Of a stretch of 64,000 nt of DNA, positions 51,602-61,233 are shown in pieces. The stretch's first letter is position 1, and the number at the start of each line of letters is the position of its first letter. The translations under genes were made by a program, and so were the position numbers. This DNA comes from Streptobacillus moniliformis DSM 12112 (GTDB lineage Bacteria > Fusobacteriota > Fusobacteriia > Fusobacteriales > Leptotrichiaceae), in the NCBI RefSeq assembly GCF_000024565.1, contig NC_013515.1:974497-1038496 (forward strand), given 5' to 3'. Under the pieces are notes generated by a model. It had not been told where the DNA came from. It saw nothing but the letters and a program-made list of their open reading frames with translations, and searched no databases.

Positions 51602-52564
51602 TTACTCTATTCTTATTCTTGGATCTACTATCATTAATAAAATATCAGATAGTAATGAACCCATTAAACTTAAAAATCCATAAAATAATATTAATGTTGT
51701 AATAACTGAATAATCTCTTGATGATATTGAAGAAATAAATAATTGACCCATACCAGGATAATTAAATATTGTTTCTATAAATATAGATCCTCCAAATAAT
51801 CCTGTAATTGTATAACCTAAAAAGGCTGCAATAGGTAAAACAGAATTTCTAAAAATATGTTTTGAATAAATTACAGATTCTGGTACACCTTTTGCCTTTG
51901 CAGTTTTAACATAATCCAAAGATTTAGAATCTATTATTTCACTTCTTAAATATCTTATAGTCCATGTTGTAGCAAGCAGTGCATATGTTATTGCTGGTAA
52001 TATTAAATGATATAATTTATTAATTACATAATCTAAAGTTCCTGGCACATAACCTAAATCAACTGATCCACCAGTTGGGAATATTCTTAACTTATACCCA
52101 AACACAAATACCATTAATAATGATAGTATAAATGTAGGTATTGCATAACTTACAAAATTATAAATAGTTACTATCTTATCTAATCTTGACTCATTATATC
52201 TTCCACTTAATATACCTAATGGTAATGCTACAGAATACATTAATATAACAGATAATAATGATAAAAAGAATGTATTATATATTCTTTCCCCTATAATTCT
52301 TGTAACTGGTAACTTATATGTATAACTTATACCAAAGTTTCCATTAAATGCTCTACTCATCCAATTTACATATTGAGTATATAAAGGATCATATAATCCT
52401 GCTTCTCTTCTTAATTTTTCTATAGCTTCAGGTGGTGTTGTTGGTGAAATTAATCCTGTAAATGGATCTCCTGGCATTAATTTAGCAACAATAAATACTA
52501 TTATACTTAAGATAAATAGTTGAGGTATCATCGCTAAAACTCTTCTTAAGACTGTTTTCCACAT
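51602..52564 (-). CDS. oppB: Oligopeptide ABC permease OppB
   Basis: 320 residues, six helices. MPGDPFTGLISPTTPPEAIEKLRREAGLYDPLYTQYVNWMSRAFNGNFGISYTYKLPV is the OppB signature. EAA loop YVKTAKAKGVPESVIYSKHIFRNS; ends with YPGMGQLFISSISSRDYSVITTL. Forms the channel with OppC. Ribosome site AAAGGAGGT. Confidence 0.96.
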   Translation of the reverse strand: MWKTVLRRVLAMIPQLFILSIIVFIVAKLMPGDPFTGLISPTTPPEAIEKLRREAGLYDPLYTQYVNWMSRAFNGNFGISYTYKLPVTRIIGERIYNTFFLSLLSVILMYSVALPLGILSGRYNESRLDKIVTIYNFVSYAIPTFILSLLMVFVFGYKLRIFPTGGSVDLGYVPGTLDYVINKLYHLILPAITYALLATTWTIRYLRSEIIDSKSLDYVKTAKAKGVPESVIYSKHIFRNSVLPIAAFLGYTITGLFGGSIFIETIFNYPGMGQLFISSISSRDYSVITTLILFYGFLSLMGSLLSDILLMIVDPRIRIE

Positions 52565-52566
52565 AC

Positions 52567-53514
52567 TTATTTACCTCCTTTATTTAAAGCTACATAATGT
52601 TCAGAAGAAGCATCTAATAATTCCAGATCAAATACTCTTCCTTTTTCATCATAATATAGATTTTCTAATTCTTTATATTCTTTATCAATCTTTGCTCTAA
52701 AATCTCTTTTTTCATCTCTAATAAGAGGATTAACATTAGGTATAGCCGCTATTAATCTCTTAGTATAAATATGTCTTGGATCAGAATAAATTATTTTCTT
52801 ATCCCCTGTTTCAACAAATCTTCCTTTATACATTATAGATATATGATCACACATATGTTTTACTACACCTAAATCATGTGATATGAAAACATAACTTAAA
52901 CCTAAATGTTTTTGTATTTTTTTCATATAATTTAAAACTTGTGCTTGAACAGATAAATCTAATGCTGACACTGGCTCATCTGCAATTATTAATTTAGGAT
53001 TAGTTGCTATTGCTCTTGCAACCCCTAATCTTTGTCTTTGTCCTCCACTAAATTCATGTGGATATTTAACTATATTATCTTCTGTCATTCCCACTATTTC
53101 TAATAATTCAATTACTCTTTTCCTTTCTTGTTCGGGAGTAAAGTTTTCAAAATTTTTAAGTGGTTCTGATAGTAAATCAATAACTCTTTTCTTAGGATTT
53201 AATGATGACATAGAATCTTGGAATATCATTTGTACATTTTTTCTATACATAGATTTTCTTTTAACTCTATTTAAATTTATTTCTTCACCCTCATAAAATA
53301 ATTTACCCTCAGTAATTTTTTCTAAACCAATAATTGATTTCCCTATAGTTGACTTTCCAGAACCTGATTCACCTACTAATCCATAAGTTTTTCCTTTTTC
53401 TATTTCCATGCTAACACCATCAACGGCTCTAACATAGTCTTTAATAGTATTGAAAAAACCTCCTCTGATTGGATAATGAACTTTAAGTCCTTCTAATTTA
53501 ATTAATTTGCTCAC
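52567..53514 (-). CDS. oppF: Oligopeptide ABC ATPase OppF
   Basis: 315 residues, start GTG overlapping the oppD stop as TAGTG. Walker A GESGSGKSTIGKSI, signature FSGGQRQRLGVARAIATNPKLIIADEPVSALDLSVQAQVLN, His switch FISHDLG. C-terminal oligopeptide extension present (DPRHIYTKRLIAAIPNVNPL). Confidence 0.97.
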   Translation of the reverse strand: MSKLIKLEGLKVHYPIRGGFFNTIKDYVRAVDGVSMEIEKGKTYGLVGESGSGKSTIGKSIIGLEKITEGKLFYEGEEINLNRVKRKSMYRKNVQMIFQDSMSSLNPKKRVIDLLSEPLKNFENFTPEQERKRVIELLEIVGMTEDNIVKYPHEFSGGQRQRLGVARAIATNPKLIIADEPVSALDLSVQAQVLNYMKKIQKHLGLSYVFISHDLGVVKHMCDHISIMYKGRFVETGDKKIIYSDPRHIYTKRLIAAIPNVNPLIRDEKRDFRAKIDKEYKELENLYYDEKGRVFDLELLDASSEHYVALNKGGK

Positions 53515-54530
53515 TACTTCTCACCTTCTTTTGCAAAATAGAAGTTTTTATAACAAGTACATCTTACAAAATGACCTTTTTCAACTTCATGTAAAGTTGG
53601 AACTTCTTCATGCTCATTTTCATTGATCCAAGGTATTCTATGTCTAAATCTACAACCTTTTCTTGGTAAATTCTTTAAAGATGGAACTGTTCCATGTATT
53701 ACATGTAAGTCATCTTCTGAATTTGAATCCATTTGTGGTATAGAACTAAGCAATGATTTAGTATATGGATGTTGAGGATTTTTAAATAAATCATAAACTG
53801 TAGCTATTTCAACTATTTCTCCAGCATACATTACAGCTACTCTATCAGCCATTTCAGCAACAACTCCTAAATCATGTGTTATTAATATAATACCTGCACC
53901 AATTTCAGATTGTAATTCACGAAGTAAATCTAAAATTTGTGCTTGTATAGTAACATCAAGTGCTGTAGTTGGTTCATCAGCAATCAAAATGTCAGGTTTA
54001 CATGAAAGTGCTATAGCAATTATTATTCTTTGTCTCATACCTCCTGATAACTCATGAGGAAATTGTTTCATAACTCTTTCAGGATTATTTATTCCAACTT
54101 TTGTAATTAATTCTTTAACTCTATTTTGTCTTTCTTCAAATGTTAAAGTTGTGTGATATTTTAACCCTTCTTCTATCTGATCTCCTATTCTCATTAATGG
54201 ATTTAATGCAGATAAAGGATCTTGGAATATCATTCCAATTTTTGCTCCTCTTATATTATTAAAATCTTTTTCTGTAAAATCAACTAAATTGTTTCCTTCA
54301 AATTTAATTTCTCCCGAAACCTTTGTATATATAAAGTTATGTAATCCCATTATTGATGTTGCAAGTGTAGATTTACCACATCCTGATTCACCAACTATGG
54401 CTAAAACTTCATTTTTTTTCAAGTCAAAACTAACGCCATCAACTGCGTTATGATATGTATCTTTTATACGAAAACTCGTAATTAAGTCTTTTACTTCTAA
54501 TAGTACTTCATCTTGTTGTTTATCTCCCAT
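53514..54530 (-). CDS. oppD: Oligopeptide ABC ATPase OppD
   Basis: 338 residues. Walker A GESGCGKSTLATSI, signature LSGGMRQRIIIAIALSCKPDILIADEPTTALDVTIQAQILD, His switch LITHDLG, and the C-terminal extension with NPQHPYTKSLLSSIPQMD, GCRFRHRIPW and VRCTCYK cysteines (the partial Fe-S-like motif of this group). First gene of the operon; no OppA gene adjoins. Confidence 0.97.
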   Translation of the reverse strand: MGDKQQDEVLLEVKDLITSFRIKDTYHNAVDGVSFDLKKNEVLAIVGESGCGKSTLATSIMGLHNFIYTKVSGEIKFEGNNLVDFTEKDFNNIRGAKIGMIFQDPLSALNPLMRIGDQIEEGLKYHTTLTFEERQNRVKELITKVGINNPERVMKQFPHELSGGMRQRIIIAIALSCKPDILIADEPTTALDVTIQAQILDLLRELQSEIGAGIILITHDLGVVAEMADRVAVMYAGEIVEIATVYDLFKNPQHPYTKSLLSSIPQMDSNSEDDLHVIHGTVPSLKNLPRKGCRFRHRIPWINENEHEEVPTLHEVEKGHFVRCTCYKNFYFAKEGEK

Positions 54531-54609
54531 ATCTATCTACTCCTTTCACTGTTATATTATTAACTTAATTTATATTTTACTACATTTTTAAAATTTTTTC
54601 TATATATTA

Positions 54610-54630
54610 ACTATATAAATTATATATAGT
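54610..54630. promoter_or_regulatory. Palindrome between perR-like gene and opp operon
   Basis: ACTATATA-5 bases-TATATAGT in the 110-bp gap. AT-rich and operator-like; a Per/Fur box relation is possible, but the spacing does not match the 7-1-7 consensus clearly. Confidence 0.4.
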
Positions 54631-54640
54631 AGTATATATT

Positions 54641-55045
54641 TTATTTATCTTTGCAGTTTTCACATAAACCTTTAACATAAAACATTACTTCATCTATAGA
54701 AATATTGCCTAATTTCTCTAAATCTTTTTTGTAATAATCTATTTTAAAATCAATCATTTTATTACATTTTAAACATTTAAAATGTCCATGTGGATAATTT
54801 TCTATATCATATCTTATTTCATTTCCTTCTATTACAATAGCATTAGCAATCTTATTTTCTACAAAAAGATTTAAAGTATTGTATACTGTTGTTTTTGAAA
54901 TTGTTGGTAATTCTGGCAATAAATCTTTATATATTTTATCCGCAGTTGGATGTATATGATTTGAGTTAAGATAATCAAATATTTTAATTCTATATATCGA
55001 GGGTTTTATTCCTCTTTCTTTCAAATATTTTTCTATTTTTTGCAT
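54641..55045 (-). CDS. Fur-family regulator, PerR-like
   Basis: 134 residues: winged-helix domain (KPSIYRIKIFDYLNSNHIHPTADKIYKDLLPELPTISKTTVYNTLNLF), then the metal region with GNEIRYDIENYPHGHFKCLKCNKMIDF and a second CENC zinc pair at the end. The HPTAD and PHGH motifs and short length fit PerR, which senses peroxide. It is downstream of asnA and upstream of opp. Confidence 0.9.
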   Translation of the reverse strand: MQKIEKYLKERGIKPSIYRIKIFDYLNSNHIHPTADKIYKDLLPELPTISKTTVYNTLNLFVENKIANAIVIEGNEIRYDIENYPHGHFKCLKCNKMIDFKIDYYKKDLEKLGNISIDEVMFYVKGLCENCKDK

Positions 55046-55093
55046 TTCTACCGCCTTATTCTATTATTACCTAAAACTTTTTGATTTATTTTA

Positions 55094-56107
55094 TTATAGT
55101 AAATTTATTCCATTTTTTAAACATTCTTCTTCTATTTCTTTAGTCCATATAGATGCTTGTACTTCTCCTATATGTGCTTTTTGTAATAAAAACATACAAA
55201 TTCTTGATTGACCTATTCCTCCACCTATTGTTAAAGGAAGCTCATCATTTAATAACATTTTATGATATTCTAAATTTTCTCTATCTTTATCACCTGAAAT
55301 TTCTAATTGTTTTCTTAAAGTGTCTTTATCTACTCTAATACCCATAGATGATAATTCAAAAGCAGATTTTAAAATATCATTCCATACTAATATATCTCCA
55401 TTTAATTCCCAATCATCATAATCTGGAGCTCTTCCATCATGCTTTTCTCCACTATTTAAAGCTTTTCCTATTTGCATTAAAAAGACTGCCTTATGTTTTT
55501 TAGTTATTTCATTTTCTCTTTCTTTTGAACTTAAATTTGGATACATATCTTCAAGTTCTTGAGAAGTTAAAAAATAAATATCATTAGGAAGTAGTTGTTT
55601 TAAATCATGATATTTCATATTAACATATGATTCAGTAGCTAAAAACACCTTATATATCTTAGTTACTACTTCTTTTAAAAATTCTATTCCTCTATTTCTA
55701 GTTTCTCTTGAAATAACTAATTCCCAATCCCATTGATCTACATATATAGAATGAGTGTTATCTAAATCTTCATCACGTCTAATAGCATTCATGTCTGTAT
55801 ATATACCATGATTTTCCTTTACTCCATATCTTTTTAATGCCATTCTTTTCCATTTTGCAAGTGAATGTATAATTTCTATAGGACTATCTGGAGCTTCTTT
55901 CATATCAAATGATACAGGTCTTTCAATTCCATTTAAATTATCATTTAATCCTGTAGATTTAATAACAAATAATGGGGCTGAAATTCTTGTTAGATTTAAT
56001 GCATCAGCTAAGCCTCTTTCAAAAAAATCTTTTATCTCTTTAATTGCAATTTCTGTTTGCATAATATTTAAACTTGTTTTGTATCCTTCTGGTATTAACA
56101 ACTTCAT
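55094..56107 (-). CDS. asnA: Aspartate-ammonia ligase (asparagine synthetase A)
   Basis: 337 residues. AsnA signatures: VSFDMKEAPDSPIEIIHSLAKWKRMALKRYG, MNAIRRDEDLDNTHSIYVDQWDWE, LPLTIGGGIGQSRICMFLLQKAHIGEVQASIW. It makes asparagine from aspartate and ammonia with ATP. Ribosome site AAAGGTGAG; 1 base from ligA. Confidence 0.98.
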   Translation of the reverse strand: MKLLIPEGYKTSLNIMQTEIAIKEIKDFFERGLADALNLTRISAPLFVIKSTGLNDNLNGIERPVSFDMKEAPDSPIEIIHSLAKWKRMALKRYGVKENHGIYTDMNAIRRDEDLDNTHSIYVDQWDWELVISRETRNRGIEFLKEVVTKIYKVFLATESYVNMKYHDLKQLLPNDIYFLTSQELEDMYPNLSSKERENEITKKHKAVFLMQIGKALNSGEKHDGRAPDYDDWELNGDILVWNDILKSAFELSSMGIRVDKDTLRKQLEISGDKDRENLEYHKMLLNDELPLTIGGGIGQSRICMFLLQKAHIGEVQASIWTKEIEEECLKNGINLL

Positions 56108-58135
56108 TTACTCACCTTTCAATTTACTTAATTTTAAAAATTCTTCCTCAGTTATAATCCTAACCCCTAATTTCTCTGCTTTTTCTAATTTAGAACCTGC
56201 TTTTTCACCAATTATTAAATAATCTAGGTTTTTATTTACACTTGATAAATATATTCCACCATTTTTTTCTATAACTTTTTTAATTTCTTCACGACTGTAA
56301 TTTACAAATTTTCCTGTAGCTAAAAACTTTTTATTAGTTATAAAATTATTATTTAATATTTGTTCTTTTTCAAAACTTAAATCAAATCCTATATTTTTAA
56401 TTTCATTTATTAAAGAAATGTTTTCATTATCTTTAAAATAATTATATATAGATAAACTTACTTTTTCACCTATACCTTCTATTAATACAAGTTCTTCTAA
56501 GCTAGCATTAATAATATTTTCTATACTTCCAAAATGTGATACAACTAATTTTGAAGTAGTTTTACCAACATATTCTATACCTAAAGAATAAAATAGTTTT
56601 TCAAAGCCTATATCTTTTGCTTTATCTATATTATCTAATAATTTTTCAATACTTTTAGTACCCATTTTGTCTAAGTTTATTAATTCTTCTTTATGGTTTT
56701 TAAGTTTAAATATATCTATAATAGATCTAATATACCCTAAATCTACAAATTTATCAACTAATTTATTTCCAAAGCCTTGTATATTTAATGCATCTCTACT
56801 TACAAAATATTCAATTTTTCTCTTTAATTTTTCTACACAATTAGGATTTTTACATTTAAGTGCTACCTGTCCTTCTTCTTTAAATATAGTATTATTACAA
56901 CTAGGGCATTTATCTATAATTTCTATTTCTTTTTCATTACCACTTCTTTTTTCTAATAATACCTTTACTACCTGTGGAATAATTTCAGCTGCTTTTTCAA
57001 CTATTACAATATCTCCAATTTTTAATCCTAATCTTTTAATTTCATCAATATTATGTAATGAAGCACGTCTTACTACTGAACCAGATATATGGACTGGTTC
57101 TAATTCAGCAACTGGTGTTATAACACCAGTTCTACCTACTTGAAAACTTATATCTAACATTTTAGTTTCTTTTTGTTCAGCCTTAAACTTATATGCCATA
57201 GCCCATCTTGGAGATTTTGCAGTATAGCCTAATAAATTATGTAGATAATATTCATTTACTTTTATAACTAGTCCATCTGTTTCATATTCCAATTTTTTTC
57301 TATTATTATCCCAATATTCAATTTCCTTTTCTAAATCTTCAATTTTACTACATTTAGTAAATATTCCTGTAGTTTTAAAACCAAGTTTTTGAATATATTC
57401 TATAGATTCTAATTGTGTATTTAAGCCATATTTTTCAGAATCAACTAAATAATATAGATAACAGTCAAGATTTCTATCTTTAACTATAGAGTAATCAAGT
57501 TGTCTAATTGTTCCTGCTGCTACATTTCTTGGGTTTGCAAAAATTGTTTCCCCATTTTCTTCTCTTTCTCTGTTAATTCTTTCAAATTCTTTAAGAGGCA
57601 ATACTATTTCTCCCCTTACTTCTAAATCTATTTCATCTTTTAATATTTTGGGAATAGTTGATATCTGTATTACATTTTCAGTAACATCTTCTCCTACACT
57701 ACCATCTCCACGAGTAACTGCTTGTATTAATTTTCCTTTTTCATAAATTAAACTAATACTTAATCCATCTAATTTGAGTTCTAAAACATATTCTACATTA
57801 TTGCCAACTTCTTTTTTTACCCTCTGATCAAATGCTTTTAAATCATCCATAGAGTAAGTATTAGCAAGACTTAACATAGCTTTTTTATGTTTTACTTTTT
57901 TGAATTTATCACTAGATTTTCCACCTATAATTTCTGTTGGAGAATTTTTTAATTTTAATTCAGGAAATTCCTTTTCTAATAATTCTATTTTTTTTAATAA
58001 AGCATCATATTCTCTATCTGTAATCAAACTTTCATCTAAATTATAGTAATGATGATTGTATATTTCTATATCCTTTATTAATTTTTCATATTCCTTCTTT
58101 TTTTCTTCTTCATTATTGAGATCAAAAAGTAACAT
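56108..58135 (-). CDS. ligA: NAD-dependent DNA ligase
   Basis: 675 residues from ATG 58135 (MLLFDLNN) directly after AGGAGAAAT; the longer frame to 58156 would need GTG inside the upstream region. Ia domain; adenylation lysine in LELKLDGLSISLIYEKG; OB-fold; four-cysteine zinc finger (CPSC...CKNPNC); HhH repeats (LVLIEGIGEKVSLSI); and a C-terminal BRCT (FLATGKFVNYSREEIKKVIEKNGG). It seals nicks in replication and repair. Confidence 0.98.
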   Translation of the reverse strand: MLLFDLNNEEEKKKEYEKLIKDIEIYNHHYYNLDESLITDREYDALLKKIELLEKEFPELKLKNSPTEIIGGKSSDKFKKVKHKKAMLSLANTYSMDDLKAFDQRVKKEVGNNVEYVLELKLDGLSISLIYEKGKLIQAVTRGDGSVGEDVTENVIQISTIPKILKDEIDLEVRGEIVLPLKEFERINREREENGETIFANPRNVAAGTIRQLDYSIVKDRNLDCYLYYLVDSEKYGLNTQLESIEYIQKLGFKTTGIFTKCSKIEDLEKEIEYWDNNRKKLEYETDGLVIKVNEYYLHNLLGYTAKSPRWAMAYKFKAEQKETKMLDISFQVGRTGVITPVAELEPVHISGSVVRRASLHNIDEIKRLGLKIGDIVIVEKAAEIIPQVVKVLLEKRSGNEKEIEIIDKCPSCNNTIFKEEGQVALKCKNPNCVEKLKRKIEYFVSRDALNIQGFGNKLVDKFVDLGYIRSIIDIFKLKNHKEELINLDKMGTKSIEKLLDNIDKAKDIGFEKLFYSLGIEYVGKTTSKLVVSHFGSIENIINASLEELVLIEGIGEKVSLSIYNYFKDNENISLINEIKNIGFDLSFEKEQILNNNFITNKKFLATGKFVNYSREEIKKVIEKNGGIYLSSVNKNLDYLIIGEKAGSKLEKAEKLGVRIITEEEFLKLSKLKGE

Positions 58136-58142
58136 ATTTCTC

Positions 58143-59603
58143 CTATTTAATTCCACTATAATTTGGTGCTTCTTTTGTTACTATAACATCATGTGGGTGA
58201 GATTCTTTTAATCCTGCATTAGTAATTCTAACAAATTTTCCATTAATCTTTAAATCTTCTATAGTAGCTGTTCCACAATATCCCATTCCTGAACGTAAAC
58301 CACCACATAATTGGAATAGGACATCTTTTAATTTCCCTTTTAAAGGAACCATAGATTCTATTCCTTCTGGTACTAATTTATCAGTAGCAGCCTCAAGTTG
58401 GAAATATCTATCTTTACTTCCTCTTTTCATAGCTATTAATGATCCCATACCAACATAACTCTTATATGCTCTTCCATTATATAGTATTTCTTCTCCTGGT
58501 GATTCATGTGTTCCTGCAAGTAATCCACCTAACATTACACAATCTGCTCCTGCTGCTATGGCTTTAACTATATCTCCTGAAAGTTTTATTCCTCCATCTG
58601 CAATTACTCCTATTCCTCTTTCATTACAGTATTCTGCAACTTCCATTACAGCTGATAATTGAGGCATACCAACACCTGATACAACACGAGTTGTACAAAT
58701 AGATCCTGGTCCTACTCCAACTTTTACAGCATCTACTCCTGCTTCTACTAAATCAATAGCTGCTTGTTTTGTAACAATATTTCCACCTATTAAATTTAAA
58801 TTTGGAAATTCTTTTCTAATTTCTTTTATTTTTTCAATTACACCTTTTGAATGCCCATGAGCAGAATCAACAGTAATTACATCTACTCCTGCATCTACTA
58901 AAGCCTTAACTCTTCTTAATGTATCAGAACCTATTCCTACAGCTGCACCAACTCTTAATCTTCCCTTTTCATCTTTACATGCATTAGGATAATTTGCAAC
59001 ATTATCTATATCTTTAATAGTAATTAATCCTTTTAATTTACCATTTTCAACTATAGGTAATTTTTCTATTCTATGTTCTAATAATATTTGTTTAGCTTGT
59101 TCAAAAGTAGTTCCAACTTTAGCTGTAATTAAATTTTCTTTAGTCATAACATCTACAACTTTAGCACTTAAGTCTTCTCTATACTTTAAATCTCTATTTG
59201 TTATTATTCCTAATAATTCATTTTCGCTATTTATAACAGGAAGCCCAGATATCTTGTATTTTCTCATTATATCATTAGCTTCTTGTAAATCAGAACCAAT
59301 ATTTAAAGTAATAGGATTTGTTATCATTCCACTTTCAAATATTTTAACTTTACTTACTTCATCAGCTTGTCTTTCTATAGTCATATTTTTATGAATAAAT
59401 CCTATTCCACCTTCTCTTGCTATAGCTATTGCAAGTTCTGCCTCAGTAACTGTATCCATCGCTGCACTAATAATTGGTACATTTAATGATAATTTTTTAG
59501 TTAATTTAGTTTTTAATTCTACCTCACTTGGTATTACACTTGAACTTTGAGGAACTAATAAGACATCATCAAAAGTTAATCCTTCTAATAAAATTTTATT
59601 CAT
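58143..59603 (-). CDS. guaB: IMP dehydrogenase
   Basis: 486 residues from ATG 59603, 8 bases after GGGAG; the longer frame to 59621 overlaps the upstream gene. TIM barrel with two CBS domains (about 90-205), catalytic Cys in [17 protein letters not shown], flap Arg-Tyr ([10 protein letters not shown]) and GMGYCG. It makes XMP for GTP synthesis. Confidence 0.98.
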   Translation of the reverse strand: MNKILLEGLTFDDVLLVPQSSSVIPSEVELKTKLTKKLSLNVPIISAAMDTVTEAELAIAIAREGGIGFIHKNMTIERQADEVSKVKIFESGMITNPITLNIGSDLQEANDIMRKYKISGLPVINSENELLGIITNRDLKYREDLSAKVVDVMTKENLITAKVGTTFEQAKQILLEHRIEKLPIVENGKLKGLITIKDIDNVANYPNACKDEKGRLRVGAAVGIGSDTLRRVKALVDAGVDVITVDSAHGHSKGVIEKIKEIRKEFPNLNLIGGNIVTKQAAIDLVEAGVDAVKVGVGPGSICTTRVVSGVGMPQLSAVMEVAEYCNERGIGVIADGGIKLSGDIVKAIAAGADCVMLGGLLAGTHESPGEEILYNGRAYKSYVGMGSLIAMKRGSKDRYFQLEAATDKLVPEGIESMVPLKGKLKDVLFQLCGGLRSGMGYCGTATIEDLKINGKFVRITNAGLKESHPHDVIVTKEAPNYSGIK

Positions 59604-59605
59604 TT

Positions 59606-61219
59606 TTACACTCCCAACCAATTTATATATTTTTTTGTTTTTTCAAAAGATTTACCTAACATAAAGTCATTCTGATTTTTTAAATTCCCACAAATAGCGG
59701 GATGATTATGTTTAATTATTTCTCCATTTAAAATATGTTTTTCCATAATTGCAGCATCATTTCCCCATAAAAGATAGGTAATATTAGTATTTCTACTACT
59801 AATATATTCAACTAATTCATTAATAATACTTTCCCAGAATTTATGATGAGCACCTGCTTTATCAATAACTGTAGTTAATGATGAATTTAATAGTAGTACA
59901 CCTTGATTTTGCCAATTTTTAAATATCATATTAGGTGGCAGTATATCAAATTCTTTTTTTAATATGCTATTTCTTATCTCTGATATATCAACCATATTAC
60001 CTGTATATGTTTTATAAATTAACTTCAAAATATTTTTAAGTGATGTATTTACTTTTTCATCCATCCAACTTTCACTATTTACCTCAAATGCAAGTCCAGT
60101 TGCAACACCTTTCTGAAAATATGGATCTTTACCCATAATACATACCTTAATATCAGAAATATTCTGACTAAGTGCCTTAAATATTTTATCAGAACTAGGT
60201 GTGTAATCTATATGATCTGCTTCTAAATTATCTATAAATCCTTTAATCTTAACTACCTTGTCAATATTAAAAAATTCTTTGTAACTCTCATGTATGTTAT
60301 ATTTATGTATAAAGTTATTTACTATATCATCAAATTCATTTTCATTATTTATAATATCAAATACTTTCATTCTATTATTAAATGATAATATATATATCTT
60401 TGAATTAAAGATTTTTATCTTCTTTATCTCATCTTGAAAAATCTTAATTTTGTTGACTATATTTAATTCTAAATCCGTAATTATTAACTCACCATTAATA
60501 TTACCAAAATAATAGAAATTTTTATCATTTTCTATATATGTTATCTTGTAATTTGACAACTTAAATGAATATTTAATTTGTGATTCTAATATATCCCATA
60601 TTTCAATATATCCATCATCAGTTGAAGATAGATAATTAAGTCCAATAATTTTAGAATAAATATGGTTTGTAGTTGAAGTAATTTCAAATATTTTCTTTAA
60701 ATGTTGAAGGGAAAATAATAAAACATTTACACTACTTTCATGCATTTTTCTGTGTTTTATTAATATATTTTCATCACTTATGTATATCTTAAATCTTCCT
60801 TCTCCTAATTCAGTTAAAGGAAATGCTTTAAGATTTTCTAAATTTATATCATTTATATACAAAATACCATTTGAAATGTATGCTAACTTACCTGTTCTAC
60901 TTACTATTATATTTTCAACATTATTTAAAGGTAAAGTTATTTCTTCTACTATTTTTTTTCTTTTTCCATCCACTTTATATACCTTATCATTAGAACATAT
61001 AACATAAAAATCATTACTTTGAAAAAGTTGATTTTCATATTTAATAAATCTAATACTTAAAGATTCTTTCATTTTTCCTTTTATACTCTTTATTTTCTTC
61101 ATATTACTTAAAAAATTTAAAGAATCTCCAGTTGTAATCAATGTATGATTTAATGGATCTAATGCAAAATCTGATATATTAAAATTAAAATTAACACTGT
61201 CTTTTAATATAAGTTCCAT
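59606..61219 (-). CDS. ung: Beta-propeller/uracil-DNA glycosylase fusion
   Basis: 537 residues, one frame. Residues 1-300 are strand-rich WD40-like repeats (e.g. DDGYIEIWDI at 201-210, NGELIITDLELNIV, KVFDI). Residues 305-537 are a family 1 UDG with GKDPYFQKG at 363-371, GLAFEV 375-380, LLLNSSLTT 442-450, LLWGNDA and the HNHPAICG motif with His506, then a FEKTKKYI end. Catalytic Asp365, Tyr367, Phe378, Asn445 and His506 are kept; GQDPYH is altered to GKDPYF. Removes uracil from DNA. A propeller partner is unusual for Ung. It overlaps nothing and precedes guaB. Confidence 0.88.
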   Translation of the reverse strand: MELILKDSVNFNFNISDFALDPLNHTLITTGDSLNFLSNMKKIKSIKGKMKESLSIRFIKYENQLFQSNDFYVICSNDKVYKVDGKRKKIVEEITLPLNNVENIIVSRTGKLAYISNGILYINDINLENLKAFPLTELGEGRFKIYISDENILIKHRKMHESSVNVLLFSLQHLKKIFEITSTTNHIYSKIIGLNYLSSTDDGYIEIWDILESQIKYSFKLSNYKITYIENDKNFYYFGNINGELIITDLELNIVNKIKIFQDEIKKIKIFNSKIYILSFNNRMKVFDIINNENEFDDIVNNFIHKYNIHESYKEFFNIDKVVKIKGFIDNLEADHIDYTPSSDKIFKALSQNISDIKVCIMGKDPYFQKGVATGLAFEVNSESWMDEKVNTSLKNILKLIYKTYTGNMVDISEIRNSILKKEFDILPPNMIFKNWQNQGVLLLNSSLTTVIDKAGAHHKFWESIINELVEYISSRNTNITYLLWGNDAAIMEKHILNGEIIKHNHPAICGNLKNQNDFMLGKSFEKTKKYINWLGV

Positions 61220-61233
61220 GATTATTACCTCTT

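Noticed and set aside
56667-57143. 158-codon plus-strand frame opposite ligA
   Set aside because: Antisense shadow of the zinc-finger and OB region of LigA, with low-complexity Ser/Leu composition typical of shadows in AT-rich DNA.
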